Below are positions 46,836-59,039 of a stretch of DNA of 64,000 bases, piece after piece. The position numbers were made by a program, and so were the translations under genes. The notes beneath the pieces are model-generated. The model ran no database searches. It was given only the letters and a program-made list of their open reading frames with translations, and had not been told where the DNA came from. Source of the DNA: Monoplex corrugatus. Taxonomy: Eukaryota > Mollusca > Gastropoda > Littorinimorpha > Ranellidae. Position 1 is the stretch's first letter; every line of letters starts with the position of its first letter. The stretch lies in NCBI GenBank assembly GCA_030674185.1, contig JAPXFY010000031.1:42970085-43034084 (forward strand). The letters run 5' to 3'.

Positions 46836-47178
46836 TGATGTAGCGGTTAGCACAACACACTACTGACTGGAAGGTTGTGGGTTTGAATACCCATCAGTCC
46901 CTTCAAAAGTCATCTCCGGATTTTTCAGCTCCAACCGGCTCCTACCCAGAATACAGATGCTATGGGCTCATTGGGAACTGGGACTATACAGTCGAGTCTC
47001 ATTCACTTCACAGACGCATCATTGAGGATGCTGCTCACATTTTCTGACCAACACTGCAGATGTCTGTATTTCTCTGACCTGGTTGATGCCAGGATATATT
47101 ATGACAGTAGAGTAGAATACAGCCCTGTCATGTAATCTCAACTCTAGATGAAACTCCATAGCATCATGATTGTCATCA

Positions 47179-47213
<35 letters not shown>
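46836..47213 (+). mobile_element. tRNA-derived SINE, family A, copy 2
   Basis: Head gccatgatgtagcggttagc (A box) and gttgtgggtttgaatacc (B box); body with gggactatacagtcgag; end aactccatagcatcatgatt then (CAT)n. The most intact copy. Confidence 0.85.
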
Positions 47214-47824
47214 ATTCACACTGCAAAAACTGCCAGCTTTTGAGGCCAGTAAAGGTAGCATTGTAATTAGGGGTGGGGGGTGGGAGATTGGCATTAAGGC
47301 AATCTCCCTAAGTGCAATGATCCTAAAAATTAAGGCAATCTCCCTAAGTGCAATGATCCTAAAAATAAAAGAAAACAAAATTCAAATACTAAAAGATAAA
47401 AAAAAATTAAAACAAAGAAAAAAAAACCAGAAAAGAAAGAAAGCAAGCAACTTACCACAAAAACAGTCGTAAACACAATTAATATGGTGCACAAACACAC
47501 TTCTTCAAAACTGAGCGAAAAACAGACACACTACAACCAGACATACGCGTACAGAGGGGAGAAACCAGCAACATAGAAACTCTGATGTCTAATCAGGATC
47601 ACAATATGCGAAAAAAGCAACCCCACTGCCAACTCACAAGTCTTGTCTGAAACTGAAATGCTGTCAATAAAGTGTCGAAAATGCTGATGGGCAAAGCGTG
47701 TGCGAAAAACGCAATGCAGGCACGTCAGTCTGCTCCCGTCTGTGTCTTGCCTCCAGCTACGATGAACTCATCCCCAAGCTGTGAGATCCTCCCTGATCAA
47801 TATGCCTCCATCTACTGCAACACA

Positions 47825-48142
47825 CACGCATACACACACACACACACACACATGCGCATGCATACATAAACACATACACACATATATACATATATATATA
47901 TATACATATATATACACACATATGCAAGCACACACACACACAGACATAGACACACGCACACACATATACACACACACAGATAATATACAGGCAAGTGCAT
48001 AAACACACCACACTCATATATACATATACATATACACTCAAGTGAGCACACACGCACACACTCATATATACATGCAAGTGCGCACACACACATGCACGCG
48101 CACACACACACAATACACACACCGGTGCGCACCAGTCTACAT

Positions 48143-48186
<44 letters not shown>
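47825..48186. repeat. CA-rich interrupted microsatellite
   Basis: cacacaca interspersed with tatata and gcgc steps, ending in a pure (ca) block at 48141-48186. Confidence 0.95.
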
Positions 48187-48188
<2 letters not shown>

Positions 48189-48289
48189 ATATAATGTTGA
48201 TACATAAAATTCACTGGTTACAACAGTTTTGTGTCCACATACACATAACAGCTACTGAATCAGGCAGGAGATGACATCTACACCCATCC

Positions 48290-48473
48290 TTAACCCTTCG
48301 ACTCCCACATCCTGTCCACCAGCATCCTGTATTGTAAACCATGCTAGCAAAGCAAAAATTTAACCCTCTGACTCACTCACCCTATCCACCAGCTTCTTGC
48401 AGAAAGCTGGAGGATGGGGTAAGGGAGTCAAAGGGTTGTTTTTGTAGTTGGTGGACAGGAGTCAGAGAGTTAA
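48290..48473. mobile_element. piggyBac-like palindromic MITE
   Basis: TTAACCCTTCGACTCCCACA left; gacaggagtcagagagTTAA right; inner arms pair around ccaccagcttcttgcag. Confidence 0.7.
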
Positions 48474-48677
48474 AGTGAAATGAAAAGCTCAAATGCCCTC
48501 AGGTTGTATGTGAAGTAGGTGTGTTTCAGCATCTGATCATCCCACCTGTGCTCTGTTTCACCAATGACCTGTCAGAAGCAAAACAGGCGCTTCTGCAGAT
48601 TTCTCAACATGATGCAGAGTCCTCGAGAATCATGTGCGATATGTGCATATTATCCCCCAAACATCTCTACCTCCTCT

Positions 48678-48930
48678 ATGTGTGTGTGTGTGTGGTGTGG
48701 TGTGGTTGTGGTGTGGTGTGTGTGGTGTGGTGTGGTGTGGTGTAGTGTAGTGTAGTGTGTGTGTGTTGTGTGTGTGGTGTGTGTGGATTGTGTTGTGTTG
48801 TGTGTTGTGTTGTGTTTTGTGTTGTGTTGTGTGTGGAGCGTTGCATTGCATTGCATTGTGGTGTGCATGCGTGTGTGTGTGTGTGTGTGGTGTGGTGTAT
48901 GTGTGTGTGTGTGAGTGTGTGTGTGTGGTG
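48678..48930. repeat. TG-rich microsatellite with TGTGG and TGTTG variants
   Basis: tgtgtggtgtggtgtgg, tgttgtgttgtg and gcattgcattgcattg sub-blocks. Confidence 0.95.
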
Positions 48931-48933
48931 CAT

Positions 48934-49113
48934 TTAACCTTCTGACTCCCACACCCTGCCCATCAACTGCAAAAACTTAACCTTTTGAATCCCTTACCCT
49001 ATATAGGAAGCTGGTGGATAGGTTGAGGAAGTTAAAAGGCTACGTTTTTGCTTTGCTAGTATGGTTGACAATCCAGGATTCTGGTGGACAGGGCGTGGGC
49101 GTCAATAGGTTAA
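48934..49113. mobile_element. piggyBac-like palindromic MITE
   Basis: TTAACCTTCTGACTCCCACA left; ggcgtgggcgtcaataggTTAA on the right (read in two parts: ggcgtgggcgtcaat and aggTTAA). The second member within 500 bases of the one at 48290. Confidence 0.65.
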
Positions 49114-49254
49114 GTACAATGATCCTTTAAGAATTAATTCTATCTTATATACTTATCCATGTCACTTTGTTTAAAACAACAAACAGGATACGCTGACTTT
49201 TCTCCACCAGGCAGCTGGAAACTGTGCTGGTCTCTCTACTATAAACAAACGCGT

Positions 49255-50125
49255 GCGTGCCGCACCACAACACACACACAGAGATACATTCACACATTCA
49301 TATGCAACAACACACACAAACCGCACCACATACAACGCATGCAGCACACACACACACACACATACACACACGCCATGTGCATGCAACACACACAATACAT
49401 TCACACAAACAGCATACACACACACACACATACACACACACACACACAGTGCATGCAAACACACACAATACATTCACACAAGACAGCATACACACACACA
49501 CACACACACACACATACACACAACACTATACCAACACACACATACACACACACACATACACATACTCACATGTGCATGCAAACACACACAATACATTCAC
49601 ACAAGACAGAACACACACAAACACTCACAGTTATGCAACACACACAATACACACACACACATACACACAACACACACACTCATACACACACACACTACAC
49701 ACTCACATGTGCATGCAAACACACACAATACATTCACACAAGACAGCACACACACACACAAACACACTCACATGTGTATGCAACACACACCCACACACAC
49801 AAACACACTCACATGTGTATGCAAACACACACAATGACAACACACACACACACATACACACAAAACACGCTCTCATGTGTATGCAAACACACAATGACAC
49901 ATTCACATGACAGCACACACGCCACAACAACACACACACACACACACACACACCAACACATCACACAATGTGTATGCAAACACACAATGACAGCACACAC
50001 ACACACACACACACATATGTGTATGCAAACACACAGTGACAGCACACACACACACACCACACCCCACACACACACACACACACAACACGACAGCACACAT
50101 ATTGCCCCACCACACACACAGACAG
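49255..50125. repeat. CACA-rich satellite-like region, about 0.87 kb
   Basis: (ca) blocks with recurrent atgtgtatgcaaacacacac and acaatacattcacacaagac phrases, so partly a degenerate longer-period repeat. ORFs here are His/Thr artefacts. Confidence 0.93.
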
Positions 50126-50529
50126 AATATTTTAACAACCTATTCAGAAAATGCTGACATCCTTGAAAAAATCTTAACCACTCAGCACCTTGAGGTAAAG
50201 ATGCTGGCATCATCAGGGGGCCATAGGTAAGGATTTACCAACAATATGTGGCCGTCTTTCTCCTCTATTGTGCACCATTGATCTGCTCAGGAGATTGAAA
50301 AAGAAAGCTACAATATGACTTCGGAAAGCCCCAAAAAACATGAATACGAATGTGGCCAGGGCTTTGGAAGAAAATGGCATGTCTCAAGCTGTTACACTCT
50401 TGATTACAACTTGATGATAAAAAGAAAAGGAAAAAGAGGGATGTTTGGAAGATTCCTCACATGTTGTGTATATTATATGTGTGGACTATACTGTATATCA
50501 TACCTGATGTGAACTGTTGTTAAGATTGT

Positions 50530-50905
50530 GTGCATATATATATATATACATAACACACACACACACACATATAATATATATATATATATTATATATTAAT
50601 TATACACACATTTACTCATATATGAACCACATATACTCAAGTAGTAAAAAATCATGAATATGAACATGCATGTACACACACACACACACACACATATGCG
50701 CATGAGCGTGTGTGTGTGTGTTGTAGATAACCTCTCTCAAGAAAGAGAGAGACAGAGAGCGGAAGAGGAGAGGACAGAGAGACAGAGACAGAGACAGATA
50801 ATGTGTGTGAGAGAGACAGATAGGAGCAAGATTCACTTTGCATTTTTTTTAAGAGAGAGAAAGAGAGACAGACAGACAGAGACAGAGAGAGACAGAGACA
50901 CACAC
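50530..50905. repeat. (TA), (CA), (TG) and (GA) compound simple repeats
   Basis: tatatata at 50535-50600, cacaca at 50675-50693, tgtgtg at 50708-50722, then gagaga/gacaga tracts to 50905. Confidence 0.92.
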
Positions 50906-51099
50906 ATATTAAACAAACATTTGCAAAGAATTTCATACTTGTAAGCGAATAAAAAGGAGTGAATCACACCACAGCAATATTCATGTGTACACTCTGCATA
51001 TCCTCATGCATGGAAAGAACTGTGAATTGTTTACATTGAAGCCTGGTATGTAAACTTATGTCCATTCTCTGTGTCGTTTCTTCTTGTCTTCGTCGTGCT

Positions 51100-51141
51100 G
51101 TGTGTGTGTGTGTGTGTGTGTGTGGATGTGTGTGTGTGTGT

Positions 51142-51202
<61 letters not shown>

Positions 51203-51604
51203 TGTGTACACATTTGTGTGTGTATTTGAAAGAGAGAAAATGTGAGTGTGTGTGTATGTGCAAGTCTTCATATGTGAAGTGTGTGTGCATGTTCAAGTCT
51301 GAATATGCATGTGTATGCATGATTATAAAGAGAGAGAGAGAGAAAGAGAGAGAGACACACAAAACACACACACATAGAGCGAGAGAGAGACAGACAGACA
51401 GAAAGTGTAGGTGTCTGTGTTTATATGTATGAGAGAGACAAGAGAGACAGAGAGATGTAAATTTTTGTTTACTTGTAAGACGGGGGGGGGGGGGGGGGGG
51501 GGGGTGGTGCAATGATTCACTTTGCATTTTTTAAAGAGAGAGGGAGAGTGAGAGGGGGGAGAGAGAGAGAGATTGTGTGTGTGAGTGTGTGTGTGTGTGT
51601 GGTG

Positions 51605-51666
<62 letters not shown>
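51100..51666. repeat. (TG)n, (GA)n and poly(G) compound simple repeats
   Basis: (tg) blocks at 51100-51208 and 51572-51668, (ga) at 51329-51453, and a run of about 22 G at 51482-51504. Confidence 0.95.
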
Positions 51667-51667
<1 letters not shown>

Positions 51668-51788
51668 TGAGTGAAGTTAAGGGCACAGGTATGTTTGTAT
51701 ATCATTATGTGAATACATTCTCATGCACACACAATCATGTAATACCATACACACATACACGCAAACCATTCTTGACCATTTACTATAT

Positions 51789-52392
51789 GTGACCTCCCAC
51801 CACGAAATCAGTCTTAACTCGCAGACAGTCGAACAGCACGAGGAGCTGAAAAGTGACTGAGGGTCTATCTGGGGTGTTTTGACTTTTTCTCAAAATTGAT
51901 TTCTGTAGACTATAATCTATCCCTGCAGAAATTTTTTTCTTGAAAAAATATTATTAATCAATTTAAATCGGTATTTTAATGCACTGATTGCAGCAGAAAG
52001 AACGCAATTTCCTACTAAAAGTACCTATTTTTGTCTCTTATTATGTACCGTAACCTGTACAGTACCCTCATATGTAATATACTGATGGAAAGCTCTTTGG
52101 TGCACCGTTCAGATAATGACATCGAAAATTAGAAACAAACTGGGTCAATGCCACCAAATAAAGAAATATAAGGAAAATGTGTAGGAGAGCACACAAAAAC
52201 TTTAGAGGCCGTTTTTTCAAAATGTCCGTCATACAACTTAATGATTTTAAACCTACATAACTTCTACATTTTATTGAGTACAAGCTATATTCAAGTACCA
52301 AAATAATCAGCAGAATGTACACTTTCCAGTGATATGTATATCTCAAAATGTCCAAAATGCTAGTTAAGACTGATTTCGTGGTGGGAGATCAC
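51789..52392. mobile_element. 0.6-kb terminal-inverted-repeat MITE, copy 2
   Basis: Left gtgacctcccaccacgaaat, right atttcgtggtgggagatcac: near-perfect inverted ends. ATAT flanks both sides. The interior matches 32356-32958 closely, including a minus-strand short frame ([16 protein letters not shown]) shared by both copies. Confidence 0.88.
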
Positions 52393-52599
52393 ATATAGTA
52401 CACATATTTATACACTAAGGATGAAGTGCCCATCTCCTCTCCCTCCCTGCTTTACCTTTCCCAACCCCAAACAGTACCAGGCATCCACTGACAATTGGGT
52501 GGACTGATGACCACACGCATTCAGTTTTTATTTTTCTCTCAACCAGATTCAAACTTTTGCAAAGTCAAACTGGAAGGCGGAAATGACTAAAAGTCAATG

Positions 52600-53430
52600 T
52601 CAATGAGACCTCATAATTTCATGGTTAAATTTGAACATCACAGACCTCATAATTTCATAACTAAATCCTGACATCAACACACACCTCATAATTTTCATAA
52701 CTAATCCGACATCAACACACTCAAATTCATAACTACAATCCTGACATCAAACACCTCATAATTTCATATCTAAATCCTGACATCAACACACCTCATAATT
52801 TCATAACTAAATCCTGACATCAACACACCTCATAATTTCATAACTAAATCCTGACATCAACACACCTCATAATTTCATAACTAAATCCTGACATCAACAC
52901 ACCTCATAATTTCATAACTAAATCCTGACATCAACACACCTCATAATTTCATAACTAAATCCTGACATCAACACACCTCAAAATTTCATGACTAAATCTT
53001 GACATCAATAGACCTCATAATTTCATGGCTAAATCTTGACATCAACAGACCTCATAATTTCATGGCTAAATCTTGACATCAATCAACAGACCTAATAATT
53101 TATATGGGTAAATTTTGACATCAACAGTTCTCATAATTTCGTGGCTAAATCTTGACAACAATAGACCTAATAATTTATATGGCTAAATCTTGACATCAAC
53201 AGACCTATAATTTCATGGCTAAATCTTGACATCAACAGACCTCATAATTTCAATGGCTAAATCTTGACATCAATCAACAGACCTAATAATTTATACGGCT
53301 AAATCTTGACATCAACAAACGTCATACTTTCATGGCTAAATTTCAACATCAACAGAAATAATTTCATGGCTAAATCCTGATGTCACCAGACCTTATATAC
53401 TTTCATGGCTAAATCTTAACATCAACAGAC
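52600..53430. repeat. 37-bp tandem array, about 22 copies
   Basis: The unit is cctcataatttcataactaa plus atcctgacatcaacaca; the right half has tttcatggctaaatcttgac variants. Copies at 52680-52760 carry clustered small indels. Confidence 0.93.
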
Positions 53431-53432
53431 CT

Positions 53433-53945
53433 ATCGTTATTGCTGTTTAAGGCCCAGCCGACTGCGTGGAGCCATATCAGGGCTATAACTGCTACGAAAC
53501 ATACAAAACTTCAACAGGGGGGAGGGGGGGGGGAGAAAAGAAAATGAAGTACACATATGAAGTACACTTGCATACATAATCTAAGGACATGCCCCCGGCG
53601 TTGACCACTCTGTCCAATTTATTGCACAGGGGATTTAAAAAAAAAAATCCTGAATACAAATTTCAGCATACCTAAGGACACCAAAATATGTATAAAAACG
53701 GGCATAAATTATCTAAAATTGTTTCTGCATATCTCACCTCTGTAGAGCCGAAAACGCACTTAACACATGTACCCAAATCATCATTCCTAAGAAAAAGTAT
53801 GTAAGACCACATCAAACACATACAGGTGAATGGACCAGTAAGGCAGAAAATGATAGGAAGAAATGACAGAAAGAACAGGAATAAGGCAGAAACAAAGAGA
53901 GTGACAGACAAGTGGGGATACCATTTATACTGAAAGAGCACACAC
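53433..53945. mobile_element. Dispersed element E, copy 3, inserted within a tandem array
   Basis: Block order as in the other three copies. On its left the 37-bp array stops mid-unit (caacagacctatcg); on its right the related array resumes after (ca)n and a G run. Confidence 0.82.
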
Positions 53946-53957
53946 ACACACACACAC

Positions 53958-54085
53958 GGGGGGGGGGGGGGGGGGAATCAACAGACCCCATACTTTCATC
54001 GAATGGGGGGGGGGGGGGGGAATCAACAGACCCCATACTTTCATCGAATGGGGGGGGGGGGGGGGAATTAACAGACCTCATACTT
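53958..54085. repeat. Poly(G)-spaced repeat, 3 units
   Basis: Three copies of a 15-18 G run plus aatcaacagaccccatactt and tcatcgaatg, period about 45 bp. Confidence 0.9.
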
Positions 54086-54107
54086 TCATCGCAAAGTCTC
54101 GACGTCA

Positions 54108-54952
54108 GACAGCCCTCATAATTTCATGGCTACACTCAAGATCAACCAGACTCCATACTTTCATAGCTATACCTATACGTCAAGTAGGCCTCATAATTTC
54201 ATGGCTACACTCAAGATCAACCAGACTCCATACTTTCATAGCTATACCTATACGTCAAGTAGGCCTCAAAATTTCATGGCTACACTCAAGATCAACCAGA
54301 CTCCATACTTTCATAGCTATACCTATACGTCAAGTAGGCCTCATAATTTCATGGCTACACTCAAGATCAACCAGACTCCATACTTTCATAGCTATACCTA
54401 TACGTCAAGTAGGCCTCAAAATTTCATGGCTACACTCAAGATCAACCAGACTCCATACTTTCATAGCTATACCTATACGTCAAGTAGGCCTCATAATTTC
54501 ATGGCTACACTCAAGATCAACCAGACTCCATACTTTCATAGCTATACCTATACGTCAAGTAGGCCTCAAAATTTCATGGCTACACTCAAGATCAACCAGA
54601 CTCCATACTTTCATAGCTATACCTATACGTCAAGTAGGCCTTAAAATTTCACGGCTACACTCAAGATCAACCAGACTCCATACTTTCATAGCTATACCTA
54701 TACGTCAAGTAGGCCTTAAAATTTCATGGCTACACTCAAGATCAACCAGACTCCACACTTTCATAGCTATACCTATACGTCAAGTAGGCCTCAAAATTTC
54801 ATGGCTACACTCAAGATCAACCAGACTCCATACTTTCATAGCTATACCTATACGTCAAGTAGGCCTCATAATTTCATGGCTACACTCAAGATCAACCAGA
54901 CTCCATACTTTCATAGCTATACCTATACGTCAAGTAGGCCTCATAATTTCAT
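54108..54952. repeat. 75-bp tandem array, about 11 copies (higher-order form of the 37-bp repeat)
   Basis: Each 75-bp unit is two diverged 37/38-bp halves: cctcataatttcatggctac... and ctccatactttcatagctat.... cctcataa and cctcaaaa units alternate over part of the array, giving a 150-bp period. The 25-codon open frame (MATLKINQTPYFHSYTYTSS...) is an artefact of the period. Confidence 0.95.
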
Positions 54953-55264
54953 CCCGTTTCTTTTCCAGTGCACAGCAACACTCCTGGCTGGCTGTATCTC
55001 TGACTCATCTTCACAATTCCTTTCCCGAAGCAGTCACAACAGGATCAGGCAATAAATTAACAATCAATCCACGATGTACAGAACCTGGCAATGTACACAG
55101 GGGTTACTATTGCCTCTCTGCTGTCTGTGTCATCAAGAATAGGTTTTCTCTCCTTTTCAGGCTTTTGTGTGGGTGTGTTGTTTTTGCTTGTTTTTGTTCA
55201 CAGCTGTTTCAAAACGTCTTGGGAATAATGTTCTTGGAAGCTCCAAGGGGCCTGTGCAGCGTGT

Positions 55265-55517
55265 GTATATAGATGTGTGTGCATGCACGCGTGTGTGTGC
55301 GTATGTGTGTGTGTACAATAGAAATAAGAAGTCACGGAAAGAGGGGGGGGGGGGGAGAGAGAGAAAGGGAGAGATACACAGAGGGAAGGTGAGAGATAGG
55401 GAAAGAGAGGGAGGGCGAGAGAGAGAGACAGAGCGAGGGGGGGACAGAGAGGGAGACAGAGGGGAGGGAGGGGGAGACAGAGAGACAGAGAGGGTGTGTA
55501 TACAGATATGTGAGTGT

Positions 55518-55578
<61 letters not shown>

Positions 55579-55692
55579 TCTGTGTGCAACAGAAATAAGA
55601 AGTGATGGAAAGAGGAGAGAAACAGAGAGAGAAACAGAGAGAGAAAGAGAGAAAGAAAGAGACAGAGAGGGAGGGGAGAGAGAGAGAGAAAC

Positions 55693-55724
<32 letters not shown>

Positions 55725-55830
55725 TCAGAGAGGGAGACAGATAGACAGAGAGGAAGAGAGAGAGAGAAAGAGAGAGACAGACAGACAGACAGAGACAGAG
55801 AGAGAGAAACAGACAGAGACAGAGAGAGCT
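55265..55830. repeat. GA-rich and (TG)n simple-sequence region
   Basis: gagaga/gggaga tracts flank a pure (tg) block at 55517-55578. aacagaaataagaagt(g/c)a(t/c)ggaaagag occurs before each GA tract, suggesting a local duplication. Confidence 0.95.
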
Positions 55831-56344
55831 GAGGAGCAAGAAAGGCACAGATAGACAACACCCTTCTTCCTCCAGACAGCCAAGTTCAGTGTAAAACACC
55901 AGCAATCTGTCTGTTTCGGTCTCTGGGTATATAGCTTACGTATTCCCTGTTCTCCAGTCCCAGTGAACCTCCCCCTCCCTCCCCTCCTCCTGTCTTCCCC
56001 TCAGGGCACCTTGTCCTTGTTATCAAATTTCAAAGCTCCATACAGCGGCCGACTGGGAGGGAACCTCTTGCACACACAGCCGTGTTCAGTTACATGCATC
56101 ACCTACTGTGTTTCACACACACCCACACACACATATGAAAAGCACGCACGCGTGTAGGTAGGCATATATACGCACTGCATGTCTACACACACACACACAC
56201 ACACACACATCACCATCATCATCACCATCAGCAATTGTACTGATCATATGATTACATATTTTCGTACATATGAATAGTGTTCCATTCTTTCCAATTAGAG
56301 CACCTGGTCAAAACAGGAAAACTAGAGGGAAAAAGAGCACCTGG

Positions 56345-56480
56345 TAGACTCAGGGAGAAAATACTGGATGGACTTGCAGGGTGGATGAAGACAGAGAGGG
56401 TGGGAGATGTACTTGCAGGGACAAAGGTGGATTCGTATGGAGGGCCATGATCGCCAACGCCACGTGGCAGGGCACATGAT
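56345..56480 (+). pseudogene. LINE C-terminal fragment
   Basis: Reads [20 protein letters not shown] then LAGTKVDSYGGP; the sister of 27680-27805 (minus). The sequence ends near a poly(A) run at 56500-56513. Confidence 0.6.
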
Positions 56481-56852
56481 GATGAATGGTGTTCACAGTT
56501 AAAAAAAAAAAAAAGTAAGCCTGTGCATTTTTAGGCCCAAAAGAAGGAACGTAAGGCTGCCTCCCTTGCAATGGTATCGTAATGATAAACACATAGAAAA
56601 AACACCCGAAATAAACAGGCAAAAAGGACTTTCCTTTCACCTAGAACGAAACAAAACAAAAAACAAAACACATAAATGAAACAGAAACCTTTGAGGGAGA
56701 CAAAGCTGTCTATTAAAACCAAACAAAAAAATCACAAAAAGCTAGGGTTTAGAGAAAAAGAGAGATCCTACTATACCACCAGACATAAAAATGTTATTGT
56801 TCATGATGTATATTAGCACTACCATCCACACCATTAGTAATACTACAGAAGA

Positions 56853-57345
56853 CTATTGTTATTTTCGTTTAAAGCCCAGCCAAACTGCTTGGAGCCATGT
56901 AAGGGTTATAGCCGTTTCAAAACGTACACAATACTTCAACAGGACAACAAAAAAGAAAAGGCAATGAAGTTCACATATCAATGCATTCGCGCACATATCT
57001 AAGGAGATGCCCCTGGTGTTGATCACTCTGTCCAATTTATCACACAGGGGATTTAAAAAACATACCAGAATACAAACTTAATATAACTATGGACACTAAA
57101 ACATATAAAAGTGGGCCTAGCCTAAATCATCTAAGATTGCTTCCGCATATCTCATTTCCCTTGAGCCAAAATGCACTTAATGCATGTACCTAAATATCAA
57201 TCCTAAGAGAAAGCACATACGACCTTATTGAACACCTGTAGGTGAATGGACCAGCAAGGCAGAAAATGATAGGAAGAAATGACAGAAAGCAAAGGAGCAA
57301 GATAAAAACCAAGAGAGTGACAGAAAAGAGGAAATTCCAAGCAAA
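56853..57345. mobile_element. Dispersed element E, copy 4
   Basis: Starts tattgttattttcgtttaaa, has ggagccatgtaagggttata, and ends near gaaaagaggaaattccaagc, a little short of the other copies. Confidence 0.82.
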
Positions 57346-57767
57346 GTATTAATAAGAATATTACAGAAAACTACCAGAAATGAACAATGTTATTATTAGT
57401 AATGTGAATTAACATTACTATAAACATTAATAGTAACACTATAGAAGACCACCACACCTTAATAATACCATTGACAATATTGTATATTAACATTATTATT
57501 CACATTAATAGTAATACTACAGAATTTGAATAGTCCTTTATGTTACGCACACAAGATGAGACCTTTTGATCATTTCACACTGAATATTCATGCAGGAGGA
57601 TTATGGATGTTAGGGACCAAAAGGCCTGACGTTTATCACTACCAGCAACAAGCACAAGTTTGAAACACACCGTCTTTACCTTTCCCCCTTCCCTGAACTA
57701 TCAGTATAGTATAGTGTGTACGTTCTGTGTTGTGACGTCTGGCCTGTGTGGTGAGGTGTGAGTGAGT

Positions 57768-57769
<2 letters not shown>

Positions 57770-57806
<37 letters not shown>

Positions 57807-58082
57807 TGTGTGTGTGTGTTGGAAGGGGGCGGGGAGGGTTTGATGTTGGTGGGAAAGGTTTTGGTGAATAGGCGGGGGGGGGGGGGGGGGGGGGGGGAGG
57901 GGAGCGGTTTCACAGCTGTTCTAGGAGTGGAATGGATGAATGGGATGGTTGGAGCTTCCAGAAAGTCTTGTGCCTCTCACACCTGGTATCATCATGAAAC
58001 ATGCACGTACGTGCGCGTGCGCGCGCGCGCCTGCGTGCACACACACACACACATACGCACGCACGCGCGCACACACACACAC
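57770..58082. repeat. (GA)n, poly(G) and CA/CG alternating tracts
   Basis: (ga) at 57771-57803, G-rich run at about 57871-57900, and cgcgcgcgc with flanking (ca) at 58014-58082 (alternating purine-pyrimidine, Z-DNA prone). Confidence 0.93.
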
Positions 58083-58737
58083 CGAGGAATTGTTTTTCAT
58101 ACTTCAACAAACACACAGCACTAAACTTCATTCTCTTTGTGACTTCATCATTAGAGAAGAGTTATGGCAATACGTTTTGCTCTGTTTAATTTCAGACGTC
58201 ATCATTGGAGATGAGTTATGACGATTTTTTTTTTTGGGGGGGAGGGGGGGGAGTTCCGTTTGAGACGTCATCAGTAGAGAAGAGCAACAATCATCCTAGG
58301 GTCATTTCAATTCATTCTGACACTCAAAACCAACAACGAAGTGGGGCATCCTATGGGACATAGTCTTCACTCCAAACGTAAACAACTGAATATTTGATTA
58401 TAAACAACTCGATCTGATGCCTAGGTTACTGAACATTCCCTAACCCCTCACCAATCCAAGAAGATGGAGCAGACTTACCAGCAACTAAAGAGTTCACAGT
58501 TCACCTATATTATATCTATAGACAGCACCTGTCAGACAGGACGGAAAGCAAGCAGTGTGACACCAAGAGCCGTCTGACCAATACAGCACCAACACCAAGC
58601 TGAAGCTGTACCAGAGGTGAGTGTCCTCTCACTCTACATTACAGCTCCCAATGCTGGAGAATGACAGAAAGTGACAAGACAGGCCACCAATCTTACATAG
58701 AAAAAAAAACTTCGAGGACATTTTTTGTTGTTGTTTG

Positions 58738-58985
58738 CAAGCCTTAGTAGCTTGGTTGGTTGAGCGTCGATTCACATGCTAATAGTTGTGGGTTCGAATC
58801 CCGAGGTGCGCCACATTTAAAACTGGCCGTCTCCATGTCCCATTTTAACATCATTGGTGTTCTGGTGGTGTCAGTATAGGATTAGATAAATATACCCCCC
58901 CTCCTTCACTGGGATGGTTATCCCTGTCAGCCATATCACCTGAGGTGGGTGCCGACATAAAAACTGAACCAATCAATCAATAATC
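58738..58985 (+). mobile_element. tRNA-derived SINE, family B
   Basis: Head agtagcttggttggttgagc (A box) and ttgtgggttcgaatcccgag (B box), body with catcattggtgttctggtgg, tail aaccaatcaatcaataatc. Confidence 0.78.
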
Positions 58986-59039
58986 TTTTGGTCCAACACC
59001 ATCTCCAGCCAGCAACTACCTGCCCCAATACAACCAAGA

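Noticed and set aside
49159..50157. 332-codon His/Thr-rich ORF
   Set aside because: Translation of CA-rich simple sequence.
54126..54644. 172-codon ORF with 25-residue repeats
   Set aside because: 75-bp period artefact; no flanking coding signal.
58738..58812. tRNA gene
   Set aside because: A and B boxes are present, but the acceptor stem does not pair and a SINE body and tail follow. Same for 34690, 40672 and 46836.
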